From contig WARW01000004.1 in assembly GCA_013387215.1 (NCBI GenBank), forward strand, positions 1 to 53,556: DNA of 53,556 nt. The letters are read 5' to 3'. The translations under genes and the position numbers were made by a program. Below the pieces are notes generated by a model that saw only the letters and a program-made list of their open reading frames with translations, had not been told where the DNA came from and did not search any database. Shown here piece by piece: positions 28,824 to 37,673 of this stretch. The DNA is from Patescibacteria group bacterium (lineage in GTDB: Bacteria > Patescibacteriota > Microgenomatia > UBA12405). The stretch's first letter is position 1. Every line of letters starts with the position of its first letter.

Positions 28824-28916
28824 TTTATTAAATTTCACTATAAATTTTTTTCTTCCGGTCAATCCGTTACCGGGTTGAATGTCAGAAAAAAATTATAGTT
28901 TCTCTTTTAATTATTA

Positions 28917-28934
28917 ATGTAATTAAAATTACAT
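28917..28934. promoter_or_regulatory. Perfect inverted repeat ATGTAATT-AA-AATTACAT in divergent intergenic region
   Basis: 8-bp arms, 2-bp centre, between fibre operon (-) and exporter genes (+). Confidence 0.45.
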
Positions 28935-29014
28935 AAAATAATTATGGATCCAAGAGAATTGGATGTCAAGTATTTGGTGATATTAATTACAAAATAATTT
29001 TAGCTTAGGAGAGC

Positions 29015-29836
29015 TTGGTAAATATGGTATATTCACTCATGTCCCAAGTACGGAAAAATAAAAGATGGTGGAATGATGATAAAAAACAATGGTGGGACTT
29101 TTTGTGGGCAATGACAGAAAAGGAGATAAAAGCCAGATATAAAATGGCAATCTTTGGTTTTTTGTGGCTGTTCTTGAACCCATTGTTGCAAATGGTGGTG
29201 GTGGGGGTGGTGTTTCAGTTTTTTATTCCAGTTAAAGTTGATAATTATTTCGTGTTTTTATTTGCCGGTCTTTTGCCATGGAATTTCTTTTCAACGACTG
29301 TCATTAAATGCACTTCAAGTATTGTTAATGAGAGAACTTTAATTCAAAAAGCAAGGTTTCCCAGAGAAGCAATTGTGTTGTCGATAGTATTATCTAATTT
29401 TTTAAATCTATTTTTGTCGATGGTGCTGTTTTTGGGAGTGCTTATAATTTTACGGGTCGATTTTTGGCCGCATATTATTCTGCTGCCAATTGTGATGCTT
29501 TGGCTTTTATTGTTAACGGCTGGTTTGTCGCTGTTGGCGGCGGCGTTAAATGTTAAGTACCGGGATATAAATTTTATTATTCAGGCAGTCATGCCGTTGT
29601 GGTTTTATTTGACCCCGATTATATATACGATCAACTTATTGCCAGAATATCTGCACCGATTTTTTATTTTAAATCCTGTATCTGGGGTGATGGAAACTTT
29701 TAGAATGTCGATTTTGGGAACAAATATAACATCAAAGGAAATGATATTAATAAATACGGGAATGTCCTTAATAGTGGCAGTGATGGGTTGGATAGTGTTT
29801 AAAAAAGAAAGCTTATTTTTTGATGATTGGATATGA
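29015..29836 (+). CDS. Polysaccharide ABC exporter permease (Wzm/TagG-like); ATG 29024 preceded by AGGAG is a plausible start
   Basis: WWDFLWAMTEKEIKARYKMAIFGFLWLFLNPLLQMVVVGVVFQFF; six-TM ABC-2 permease pattern. Confidence 0.93.
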   Translation: MVNMVYSLMSQVRKNKRWWNDDKKQWWDFLWAMTEKEIKARYKMAIFGFLWLFLNPLLQMVVVGVVFQFFIPVKVDNYFVFLFAGLLPWNFFSTTVIKCTSSIVNERTLIQKARFPREAIVLSIVLSNFLNLFLSMVLFLGVLIILRVDFWPHIILLPIVMLWLLLLTAGLSLLAAALNVKYRDINFIIQAVMPLWFYLTPIIYTINLLPEYLHRFFILNPVSGVMETFRMSILGTNITSKEMILINTGMSLIVAVMGWIVFKKESLFFDDWI

Positions 29837-30570
29837 GAGATAAAAATAAGAAGTGGGCGGTGAAACTTGAAGGAGTGGCAAAATCTTACCGCTTATATCA
29901 AGACAAGCCGACATTAGTCGAGAAGTTAATCAAACGGTCAAGAAATGAAAAATTTTATGCCCTTGAGAATGTTGATTTGGTTTTTAAACAAGGTGAAAAA
30001 ATAGGAATTATCGGGCCAAACGGTTCTGGAAAAACAACTCTTTTAAAAATAATTGCCGGCATCACGACGCCAAATGAGGGTAAAGTGAAAACCAGGGGGA
30101 AGATTGTATCTTTGATTGATTTGGGAGCAGGGTTCCATCCGGAGTTGACCGGCAGAGAAAATATTTATCTTAATGGACTTCTGATTGGTTTAAGCAAAGA
30201 GGAAATTAAACAAAAAATTGACGAGATTATAAATTTTGCTGATATCGGCAAATTTATTGATATGCCAGTTTATACCTATTCAACAGGAATGAAATTAAGG
30301 TTGGGTTTTTCAATTGCCATTTATGCTGATCCGGATATTTTAATTTTGGATGAAGGAATTTCGGCTGGCGATAAAGATTTTCAGGAGAAAATGTGGAGAA
30401 AGGTTGAAGTGTTGTTTAAGAAAAATAAAACTATAATCATGGTGACCCATTGGCTGGAATTTTTAAAAGACTATCTGGAAAAGACAGTGTTGTTTCATGA
30501 AGGGAAAGTAATTATGTTTGACAAGACGGAAAAAGTACTAGATGTCTATCTTAAAAAATATTTAAAGTAG
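29827..30570 (+). CDS. Polysaccharide ABC exporter ATPase (Wzt/TagH-like)
   Basis: GIIGPNGSGKTTLLKIIAGI (Walker A), YSTGMKLRLGFSIA (signature), DILILDEGISAGDKDFQEK (Walker B), VTH H-loop; overlaps permease by 10 nt. Confidence 0.95.
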   Translation: MDMRDKNKKWAVKLEGVAKSYRLYQDKPTLVEKLIKRSRNEKFYALENVDLVFKQGEKIGIIGPNGSGKTTLLKIIAGITTPNEGKVKTRGKIVSLIDLGAGFHPELTGRENIYLNGLLIGLSKEEIKQKIDEIINFADIGKFIDMPVYTYSTGMKLRLGFSIAIYADPDILILDEGISAGDKDFQEKMWRKVEVLFKKNKTIIMVTHWLEFLKDYLEKTVLFHEGKVIMFDKTEKVLDVYLKKYLK

Positions 30571-30611
30571 CGGGGAAACAGCAACTGCTTGATGTATAAT
30601 ATGAGGAATTC

Positions 30612-32066
30612 ATGAGAGTGCTTTTTGTGAAAACTTCCATCGGTACAAATACGAATCCTCATTTCGACATGGGAATCGGTCTAATTTCGGCAGTATTAAA
30701 AAAGGCGGGCCACGAGACTAGCTATTTTTTTTTGAATGATTGGGAAAACTTAAATTCCCTTAAAAAAAGACTTGATAGTTTTAGGCCTGAAGCGGTTGGC
30801 TTTGCAGCTGTGGAACCAACATTTGGGGCGGTTTTAGAAATTGCTAAATTCATCAAAAAATATAATTCAAAAATATTTTGTTTTTGCGGAGGGGTTTATG
30901 CAACTTTGAATCCAGACGCGATAAATGAAACGAAATATCTGGATGCAGTTTGTTTGGGAGAAGGAGAGGAATCGGTTTTGGAAATGATTGAAGCCTTATC
31001 TTTGGGGGGTGACGGCTACAAAAAAGTTCCTGGATTTTGGGTGAGAGAGGGAAAGAAAATAATTAAAAATAAAAACAGAAACGGGGTGGTGGATATTAAT
31101 AAACTGCCAATAGCTGATAGAGAAATATTTGCCAACGAGGGAAGGCTGCAATATCAAAATTATGGTGAGAAGGAAAATGAGCAGATGTTGGAATTTATTT
31201 TTTCAAGAGGCTGTCCTTTCAGATGCACTTACTGCTGCAATCATAAATTGAGTGATTTTTACGGATCAGGATATGTCCGATATATGGACCCAATGAAGGC
31301 AGTTGACGAAATAGAAGCGGTGATTAAAAAATATCGAGCTGACCGTCTTTTGTTTCATGATGATATTTTTACTTTAAAAAAAGACTGGCTTTTCCAGTTC
31401 TTAAAACTTTACCGGGAGAAAGTGGCTTTGCCGTTTGAGTGCAATGCTAGAGTGGGAGTGTGCGATAAAGAAACTTTTGGGGAACTTAAAAAAAGCGGCT
31501 GTGTGGAATTAAAGTTTGGATTGGAATCTGGGGATGAAGCACTAAGAGAGTCGGTTTTAAACAGAAGAATGTCGAATAAAGAGATTATAAAAGCGGCTAA
31601 AATAGCCAAAGAATTGGGAATAAATTTTATGGTTTTTATTTTATTGGGACTGCCGGAAGAGACTCCAAAAAAATTTAGAAAAACAATTGATTTAGTGGCA
31701 AAAATAAATCCTGAAGCGCGAAGTTTAAATATTTTTTATCCATATAAAGGTACTTTGCTTTATGAAACATGCGTCAAAAATAATTATCTGACGACTCAGG
31801 ACAAAAGCAGCATTATTGAAAGAGAAGATACGGTTTTAAATATGCCGCAGTTTAGCCGGGAAGCAATTTTGTATTATTTTAAGAATTTTGATTCATTGGT
31901 TAATTTCAGAAAGAAATCTTTTCAGAAAGGTTTGGTTGGATGGCATTGCCGGTTTTTATATTTTTTATATAGCGAAGCACCCGGAGAGCCATATTTTAAA
32001 GTTAAACAATTTTTATATAAGGTCGACAGAATATTTGTTGGGTTGATTAAACAAGTATGGGATTAA
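30612..32066 (+). CDS. B12-binding-domain radical SAM protein
   Basis: FSRGCPFRCTYCCNHK (CxxxCxxC) following a cobalamin-binding-like N-domain (GFAAVEPTFGAVLEIAKFIKKY...FCGGVYATLNPD...LGEGEESVLEM). Confidence 0.92.
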   Translation: MRVLFVKTSIGTNTNPHFDMGIGLISAVLKKAGHETSYFFLNDWENLNSLKKRLDSFRPEAVGFAAVEPTFGAVLEIAKFIKKYNSKIFCFCGGVYATLNPDAINETKYLDAVCLGEGEESVLEMIEALSLGGDGYKKVPGFWVREGKKIIKNKNRNGVVDINKLPIADREIFANEGRLQYQNYGEKENEQMLEFIFSRGCPFRCTYCCNHKLSDFYGSGYVRYMDPMKAVDEIEAVIKKYRADRLLFHDDIFTLKKDWLFQFLKLYREKVALPFECNARVGVCDKETFGELKKSGCVELKFGLESGDEALRESVLNRRMSNKEIIKAAKIAKELGINFMVFILLGLPEETPKKFRKTIDLVAKINPEARSLNIFYPYKGTLLYETCVKNNYLTTQDKSSIIEREDTVLNMPQFSREAILYYFKNFDSLVNFRKKSFQKGLVGWHCRFLYFLYSEAPGEPYFKVKQFLYKVDRIFVGLIKQVWD

Positions 32067-33145
32067 TCCGATTAATCTTGGCTATTTCAGTGGTATTAAG
32101 CCACTCGGCTCCATTTTTGGGAATTAATTTAATCGGGGGACAGCTGGCAGTTGAGGTGTTTTTTGTGATTTCCGGTTTTTACATGGCTTTAATTTTGGAG
32201 CAAAAATACAATAAGAAAAACAGTAAACGACTTTTTTGGGAAAACAGGTTTTTAAAAATTTTTCCGGTTTATTGGATTATTCTAATTGCCAGTGTGGTTT
32301 TTGAAATCGTTAATGTGTTTATTACGACTGATGCTAAAACTATTTTTCCTTTGTTTAATCCCAATATTCATCTGACATTATTTTCTTTGATAAGTTTAAT
32401 ATTTTCTAATATTTTTATTTTTGGCTTGGATGTATTTATGTCGTTAAGCGTAAATATTGGTGCTGGAACTTTCTTTTTAAATCCAAATCCTTTGGCTTTT
32501 AAACCGTTTGCTTACACGTTTCTTTTTATTCCTCAAGCCTGGTCGTTGTCTTCGGAACTTTTATTTTATGTAGTAGTGCCATTTTTAGTGGAGCTGAAAT
32601 CAAAGTGGCTTTTGGTGATAATCGGTTTAAGTTTACTTTTAAGAATTTATCTTTACAAACACGGCTTTGAGGGCAATGTTTGGTCCCATGGTGCTTTTAT
32701 GACGGCGCTTTGTGAATTTTTGTCGGGAATAATTGCTTTTAGAATTTATAAGTTTCTGAAGCCAATTAAGCTGTCGAAAAAAGTGTTGGTTTTGATTTAC
32801 GGGTTTTATATTTTGTATTTATTGGTTTTTCAATATATACCTTTTACTTATTTTAAAATCGGAATTTTGTTTGGACTAAGCATATTGTTGCTGCCATTTT
32901 TATTCCGCTTAAGCAAAGATAATAAGCTTGACCGATATTTAGGGGAGCTTTCTTATCCGATTTATGTCTGCCACTTTTTAGTGATTTCATTTATGGTTCG
33001 ATACACCATAATAGACAAAAGCCTGTGGGGATTTTTCGGAGTGATGGAGTCAATAATGTTAGCCGTACTATTGGTGGAATTTGTGGTTAAGCCAATTGAT
33101 AAAATCAGGCAGAAGCGATTAGTTTGTCAATCAGGGCAGAAATAG
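32057..33145 (+). CDS. Acyltransferase family 3 (OafA-like) membrane protein
   Basis: MGLIRLILAISVVLSHSAPFLG...GGQLAVEVFFVISGFYMALIL...ENRFLKIFPVYW; C-terminal LSYPIYVCHFLVI. Confidence 0.9.
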   Translation: MGLIRLILAISVVLSHSAPFLGINLIGGQLAVEVFFVISGFYMALILEQKYNKKNSKRLFWENRFLKIFPVYWIILIASVVFEIVNVFITTDAKTIFPLFNPNIHLTLFSLISLIFSNIFIFGLDVFMSLSVNIGAGTFFLNPNPLAFKPFAYTFLFIPQAWSLSSELLFYVVVPFLVELKSKWLLVIIGLSLLLRIYLYKHGFEGNVWSHGAFMTALCEFLSGIIAFRIYKFLKPIKLSKKVLVLIYGFYILYLLVFQYIPFTYFKIGILFGLSILLLPFLFRLSKDNKLDRYLGELSYPIYVCHFLVISFMVRYTIIDKSLWGFFGVMESIMLAVLLVEFVVKPIDKIRQKRLVCQSGQK

Positions 33146-34286
33146 ATTTGGCTTTTTCTTCAAAAGTTTGTTTGTAGGCTAGATCAATAGTGTTTTTAAA
33201 ATTGTTTTCTGTTGGTTTAGTTTCAGACTTCTTAATTTCGCTTATCCATTGCTCTGGTGTTTGAGCAAAACGCAAAATAGTTGAACTAGTAGCGAAGTCT
33301 TTAATACTGTTTAAAGGGACGCTTATGGTGGGTAATTTGAGGCTTAAATAATAATAGAATTTGATGGGATGACAATAAATATTAAATTCATCATCAGTAA
33401 GAGGAATGATCCCTACACTGGCTTTGAGATTGAGATGTTCTAAATCATCACCATTTAAGATGTGAATTATTTTGACATTAGGATATTTTTTTATTTGGCA
33501 CCATTTTTCTTCCTGAGTATTTAATCTGCTTTTGTCTGGGTCAATAACTAAACCAAATAATTCAGTGCAGACGAAAGTAAAAGTGTGATCGGGGAGCTTA
33601 GGGATAATCTTTTGAAGCAAATCAAAATTTTGGCGCCAGGTGATGTTGCCAATAAATAAAATATTTTTAGAATTGGGGTCGTAAACATTTTTAGAAGCCA
33701 ATTTTTTGATAAGAGATTTGGTAAAGTAGCCGGCAGAAATGAGGTGAGTGTTTTGATTATATTTTTTGGCAATCTTAAAAAGAGGCGAGGAGTTGGTGAG
33801 GGCAAGATTATAGTTTTTAAGTTCCTCTAACATTGACTTGTCCCAGATATCAATGACGTCGCCAATAATAAAATCAGGTTTTAGTTTTTTAATTAATATT
33901 GATGTAGTTTGAGTAGGGTAAGCAACAATTAAAATGAGCTTTTGATCTCTTCTGATACATTTGTTAAAAATAGACAAAGGTAAAAAATAGAGTCGTTTGT
34001 TGAGGTTTTTGATGAACTGAAAGCGTGTAAAAGGAAGATAATCGTAAAATTTTAATCTGATATATTTAGATCCAGTGATTAGTTTATAAAAATAAGAAAC
34101 AGTTTCCTTAAAAACTTTCCAGTTGAGGAAAACATGTTTGATTTGAATGGGGCGAAAATAGTCGTCTTCACTTAAAAATAAAGTCGGAGAATATTTTGAT
34201 AAATGAATATTGGTTTTTTCAAGCCAATTGAGAGTGTCATTGGAGGCGTAGGGATAGAGATAAACGATGGAATATTTAGATTTCAT
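33105..34286 (-). CDS. Glycosyltransferase (GT-B, group-1-like); ATG at 34286 (ORF track opens at 34325)
   Basis: KNILFIGNITWRQNFDLLQKIIPKLPDHTFTFVC... and ASVGIIPLTDDEFNIYCHPIKFYYYLSLKLPTISVP. Confidence 0.8.
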   Translation of the reverse strand: MKSKYSIVYLYPYASNDTLNWLEKTNIHLSKYSPTLFLSEDDYFRPIQIKHVFLNWKVFKETVSYFYKLITGSKYIRLKFYDYLPFTRFQFIKNLNKRLYFLPLSIFNKCIRRDQKLILIVAYPTQTTSILIKKLKPDFIIGDVIDIWDKSMLEELKNYNLALTNSSPLFKIAKKYNQNTHLISAGYFTKSLIKKLASKNVYDPNSKNILFIGNITWRQNFDLLQKIIPKLPDHTFTFVCTELFGLVIDPDKSRLNTQEEKWCQIKKYPNVKIIHILNGDDLEHLNLKASVGIIPLTDDEFNIYCHPIKFYYYLSLKLPTISVPLNSIKDFATSSTILRFAQTPEQWISEIKKSETKPTENNFKNTIDLAYKQTFEEKAKSISALIDKLIASA

Positions 34287-36348
34287 TTTTATTGGGCCTC
34301 CAGCCTTTCCAATCAGTTTTATCAAGATAATAATAAAAAAGCGGGCGATATGGATGTTTGTTGTTAGGGTCCCAAGGTTTTTGGCAGGTATTAAAGTGAA
34401 TAATATAAGGATTGAAAAGAGATTTTCGATAAAGTTTTCTGTTGGCGGCAGAAATAGAGCTTGGGGAAAGGCACTCTTCGACCATTGGAGTTAACAGATT
34501 CCACTTGATGGATAATGAGGTCCAGTTGTCGGCAAAGATAGCGTTTAGGCCTTCTTGGTCGTGCCAGACGATGTCTTGATTATATTTTTTAAGATAAGTA
34601 ATTATTTTTTGAGTGATATGATTTTGGCGCCATTTTTTAAGGTCAATCAACAAAACTCCGCTATTAAAAACTTGACCATTCAAATTGGGACCATGCTTGG
34701 AAAATATAAAATCATGATTCTTTTCTGATTCAGGAGAGGCTAGAATTGAAGCGTTTTGGAAGGGTGTTTCCCAGAGACGGGAAATGTCGGTGTTGATAAT
34801 TAAATCGCTATCAAGATAGAGTATTTTGTTGATAGTTTTGGGTAAAACATTGGAAATTAACAAGCGGAAATAGGCTTCAATAGTAATATGGCCGCTTATT
34901 TTAAGACTGCTTATTTTTTGGGGATCAATATGGGTCCAGATAAGATTAATTTTAGAGCTGTTGACGGAGCTTTCGATTCTGGATTTAGTGTTATGACTAA
35001 GTTCGCTTTCAAGAACATAAAGGTCGACTTTTTTATTGGATTTGAGATTGTCCTGCAGAGAGGCAAGCATGCAAGCAAAGGGCATGGCAAATTTCTCGTT
35101 AATGGCGGTAACGATGATAATGGAAGAGGAAACGGGAGAGGAAGTTTTGAGAGGCCTAAATTTAAATTTTTTAAATAGGATTTGAAAAAATATGGATAGT
35201 TTAATTAGATTAGAAAGAGGGTTTAAGTTGAGCTTGTCTCTTAAATCAGTGATGGGTTTTTCATAGAAGCGATAGAGAAGGTAAGAAATCGATAAGGTAT
35301 AAAACCAAAAAATGAAATATCGGAGAACTGAAACGAGGTGAGAATTAAGATTAATATGGTCAAGAAGGGAAATAGTTTGAGGCACCATGATTTCGCGTAC
35401 CAGAGTGAGATTGACCAAATACATGGAGTAGGAAATAAGGCTTATTAAGGTAATAATTTTGGCAACAGTATTGTTTTTAATGGTTTTTAGTTTAGAAAAA
35501 TAAGGTAGAACTAAAAGAACAGCCAGTGATTCAAAACAAGGCCTTAAGACAATTGTAAATAATAAACTGTCGATGAGACTTTTGGAAAATATAATCATCA
35601 ATGCAAACATATTAAGACCAATAGTCAGGCTAATATATTTATATTTTGACCAGAATTTATTCTTGAATTTATAAAGATAGGCTCCGATAATGCCATACAT
35701 CAAGCAATCCAGTTTGAAGACTACAATTTTTCGATAACTAACATCCCAAGTATCCAAATTATATTGAAGATGAAAACAAACAGCTCGGATAATCAGAGGT
35801 GCTAGTAGAAAAAAGAGAGAAGGGATTAAAACGGCCAGTTTTTTGTTTTTAGAAAGTTTGAAAAAAAGAAAATAAGTTAAAGGGATTAAAAAATAAAACC
35901 ATTCTTCAACGGATAAACTCCATGATTCGGGGAAGAATAAAGGATCGTGTTGGGTGAAAAGATTTTGAGAAAAGAAAAAGAAGGCGGGGCTGAAGCCAGC
36001 GGGAGATAAAATGTTTGGTCTAAAAGAAGAGATAAAAATTAAAATGAATAGAACTAAAAAATAAGCAGGAAGAGTGCGAAACCATCTGCGAGTCCAGAAT
36101 TTAAATAAATCTCTAAATTTAAAATCGGTAGTTTTAATTATTTTTAATAAAATGTTGCCGATTAAAAAACCGCTTAGGACAAAGAAAATACTGACACCAT
36201 CAATCGGCGGGGTGAAGATGGAATAATACGTATGATAAGTTGGGGGAATAAAAACAAGACCATGGCCAAAAACAATCAAAAGTACAGCCAGGCTTCTGAT
36301 CATATCAAGGCCGAGAATTCTGTCTTTTGTATTTTTATTAGCAAGCAT
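34276..36348 (-). CDS. Fusion: acyltransferase family 3 (N-terminal) + GT8-family glycosyltransferase (C-terminal)
   Basis: LGLDMIRSLAVLLIVFGHGL...IDGVSIFFVLSGFLIGNIL (AT3) then SSIIIVTAINEKFAMPFACMLASL...NKILYLDSDLIINTDISRLWE...NSGVLLIDLKKWRQN...WHDQEGLNAIF (GT8). Confidence 0.92.
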   Translation of the reverse strand: MLANKNTKDRILGLDMIRSLAVLLIVFGHGLVFIPPTYHTYYSIFTPPIDGVSIFFVLSGFLIGNILLKIIKTTDFKFRDLFKFWTRRWFRTLPAYFLVLFILIFISSFRPNILSPAGFSPAFFFFSQNLFTQHDPLFFPESWSLSVEEWFYFLIPLTYFLFFKLSKNKKLAVLIPSLFFLLAPLIIRAVCFHLQYNLDTWDVSYRKIVVFKLDCLMYGIIGAYLYKFKNKFWSKYKYISLTIGLNMFALMIIFSKSLIDSLLFTIVLRPCFESLAVLLVLPYFSKLKTIKNNTVAKIITLISLISYSMYLVNLTLVREIMVPQTISLLDHINLNSHLVSVLRYFIFWFYTLSISYLLYRFYEKPITDLRDKLNLNPLSNLIKLSIFFQILFKKFKFRPLKTSSPVSSSIIIVTAINEKFAMPFACMLASLQDNLKSNKKVDLYVLESELSHNTKSRIESSVNSSKINLIWTHIDPQKISSLKISGHITIEAYFRLLISNVLPKTINKILYLDSDLIINTDISRLWETPFQNASILASPESEKNHDFIFSKHGPNLNGQVFNSGVLLIDLKKWRQNHITQKIITYLKKYNQDIVWHDQEGLNAIFADNWTSLSIKWNLLTPMVEECLSPSSISAANRKLYRKSLFNPYIIHFNTCQKPWDPNNKHPYRPLFYYYLDKTDWKGWRPNKNEI

Positions 36349-36356
36349 CTTGGGCA

Positions 36357-36362
36357 ATTATA
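36357..36362 (-). promoter_or_regulatory. -10 element TATAAT, 8 nt upstream of ATG 36348 (minus strand)
   Basis: attata on + strand at 36357-36362. Confidence 0.5.
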
Positions 36363-36385
36363 CTAAATATGAAACTTTAATTTGG

Positions 36386-36391
36386 TAGAAT
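36386..36391 (+). promoter_or_regulatory. -10-like TAGAAT 13 nt upstream of ATG 36405
   Basis: Hexamer in the intergenic region between divergent genes. Confidence 0.35.
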
Positions 36392-36404
36392 ACCGAAGAA
36401 ACTC

Positions 36405-37673
36405 ATGCAGAAAACAAAGAAAGCGGTATTCACCATTATTGCCAATAATTATTTGGCACAGGCAAAAGCAGCAATCGATTCATTTTTAGAACATAACCAA
36501 AATTATGAAGGCAGAGTGGTGGTGGTAGATGAAAATGAGGGATCGGCGATCAAAGAATTTGGAAAAGAAAGAGTGGTTTTTATTGATGATTTGAATATCC
36601 AAAATTGGAAAAAAATGGCGTTTCAATATAGTTTGGTGGAAATGTGTACAGCCATAAAACCAAGTGCTTTTGAGTATCTTTTTGACAGCGGATTTTCGGA
36701 AGCGGTTTTTATTGATCCAGACACTTATTTTTTTAATAAGATAAGTAGTGCTGAAAAAATGCTTAGCAAAAAAGCAATTGTAATTACGCCACACATTATT
36801 GAATCGGCGGATTGGGAAAATGAAATTAATTATGAAAAATTATTTTTAAAACGGGGAATTTATAATTTGGGATTTATTGCCTTAAGGAAAGGTGAAGAGA
36901 TAGAAAAGTTGTTGGAATGGTGGAGCGAAAGACTTATTAATTTTTCATTGGATGAAGAAACAGAGTCGCTGTTTACCGATCAAAAATGGTTTGATTTAGC
37001 AGGATCACTTTTTGAGGGAGTGGGAGTTTTGAAAGAGCGAAGCTATAATTTGGCCCATTGGAATCTGCAGGAAATAAAAAGTTTTGAATATAAAAATAAT
37101 AAATATTGGGTTAACAAAAGCGAACTGGTGTTTTATCATTTCAGCCAATTTGAAATGGATAATTTAAACAAGATTGGGACCCACCAAAAGTATTTTACGC
37201 TCAAAGATTTTCCTAAATCATTTTCAGAAATGTTTGAGGATTACAAAAAACTTTTGATAAAAAACAGGGTAGAAAAATATCGAGACATAAAATATAAATT
37301 CGATTATTTGGAAAATGGAATCAAAATTCCTAGGGAAATAAAAAGAATTTACTGGCTGGAAAACAGAAACGGCTGGAAAACAGCCATCAATAATCCGTTT
37401 AAAGCAAATAATAGTTTTTTAAACTGGCTTTTTGAAGCTGATTTTGCGGGCAGTTTGGCACCAAGGTTGGTTTTGAGAATGTTTCCTAATAATTTTTTGT
37501 TGGGTAAGGGAAAAGTGCCACACTGGATTCATGAGTGGTATGCGTTAAATTGGGCCATCAATAATTTATCAGAATATTTTGGGTTTGATAATTATTTTAT
37601 TGCCAGATTAAAAAACTACCGATCTTATTTTTTAAAAAATATTTTGGTGAGAATTTTCAAAAAGGGCCGATAA
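36405..37673 (+). CDS. GT-A-like glycosyltransferase
   Basis: KKAVFTIIANNYLAQAKAAIDSFLEHN...EAVFIDPDTYFFNKI...YNLGFIALRKGEEIEKLLEWWSERL...FTDQKWFDL. Confidence 0.85.
   Translation: MQKTKKAVFTIIANNYLAQAKAAIDSFLEHNQNYEGRVVVVDENEGSAIKEFGKERVVFIDDLNIQNWKKMAFQYSLVEMCTAIKPSAFEYLFDSGFSEAVFIDPDTYFFNKISSAEKMLSKKAIVITPHIIESADWENEINYEKLFLKRGIYNLGFIALRKGEEIEKLLEWWSERLINFSLDEETESLFTDQKWFDLAGSLFEGVGVLKERSYNLAHWNLQEIKSFEYKNNKYWVNKSELVFYHFSQFEMDNLNKIGTHQKYFTLKDFPKSFSEMFEDYKKLLIKNRVEKYRDIKYKFDYLENGIKIPREIKRIYWLENRNGWKTAINNPFKANNSFLNWLFEADFAGSLAPRLVLRMFPNNFLLGKGKVPHWIHEWYALNWAINNLSEYFGFDNYFIARLKNYRSYFLKNILVRIFKKGR

Noticed and set aside
28133-28862. Functional integrase/mobile element
   Set aside because: Only core-binding-like segments are present; no catalytic tyrosine recombinase domain or flanking att-like direct repeats were seen.
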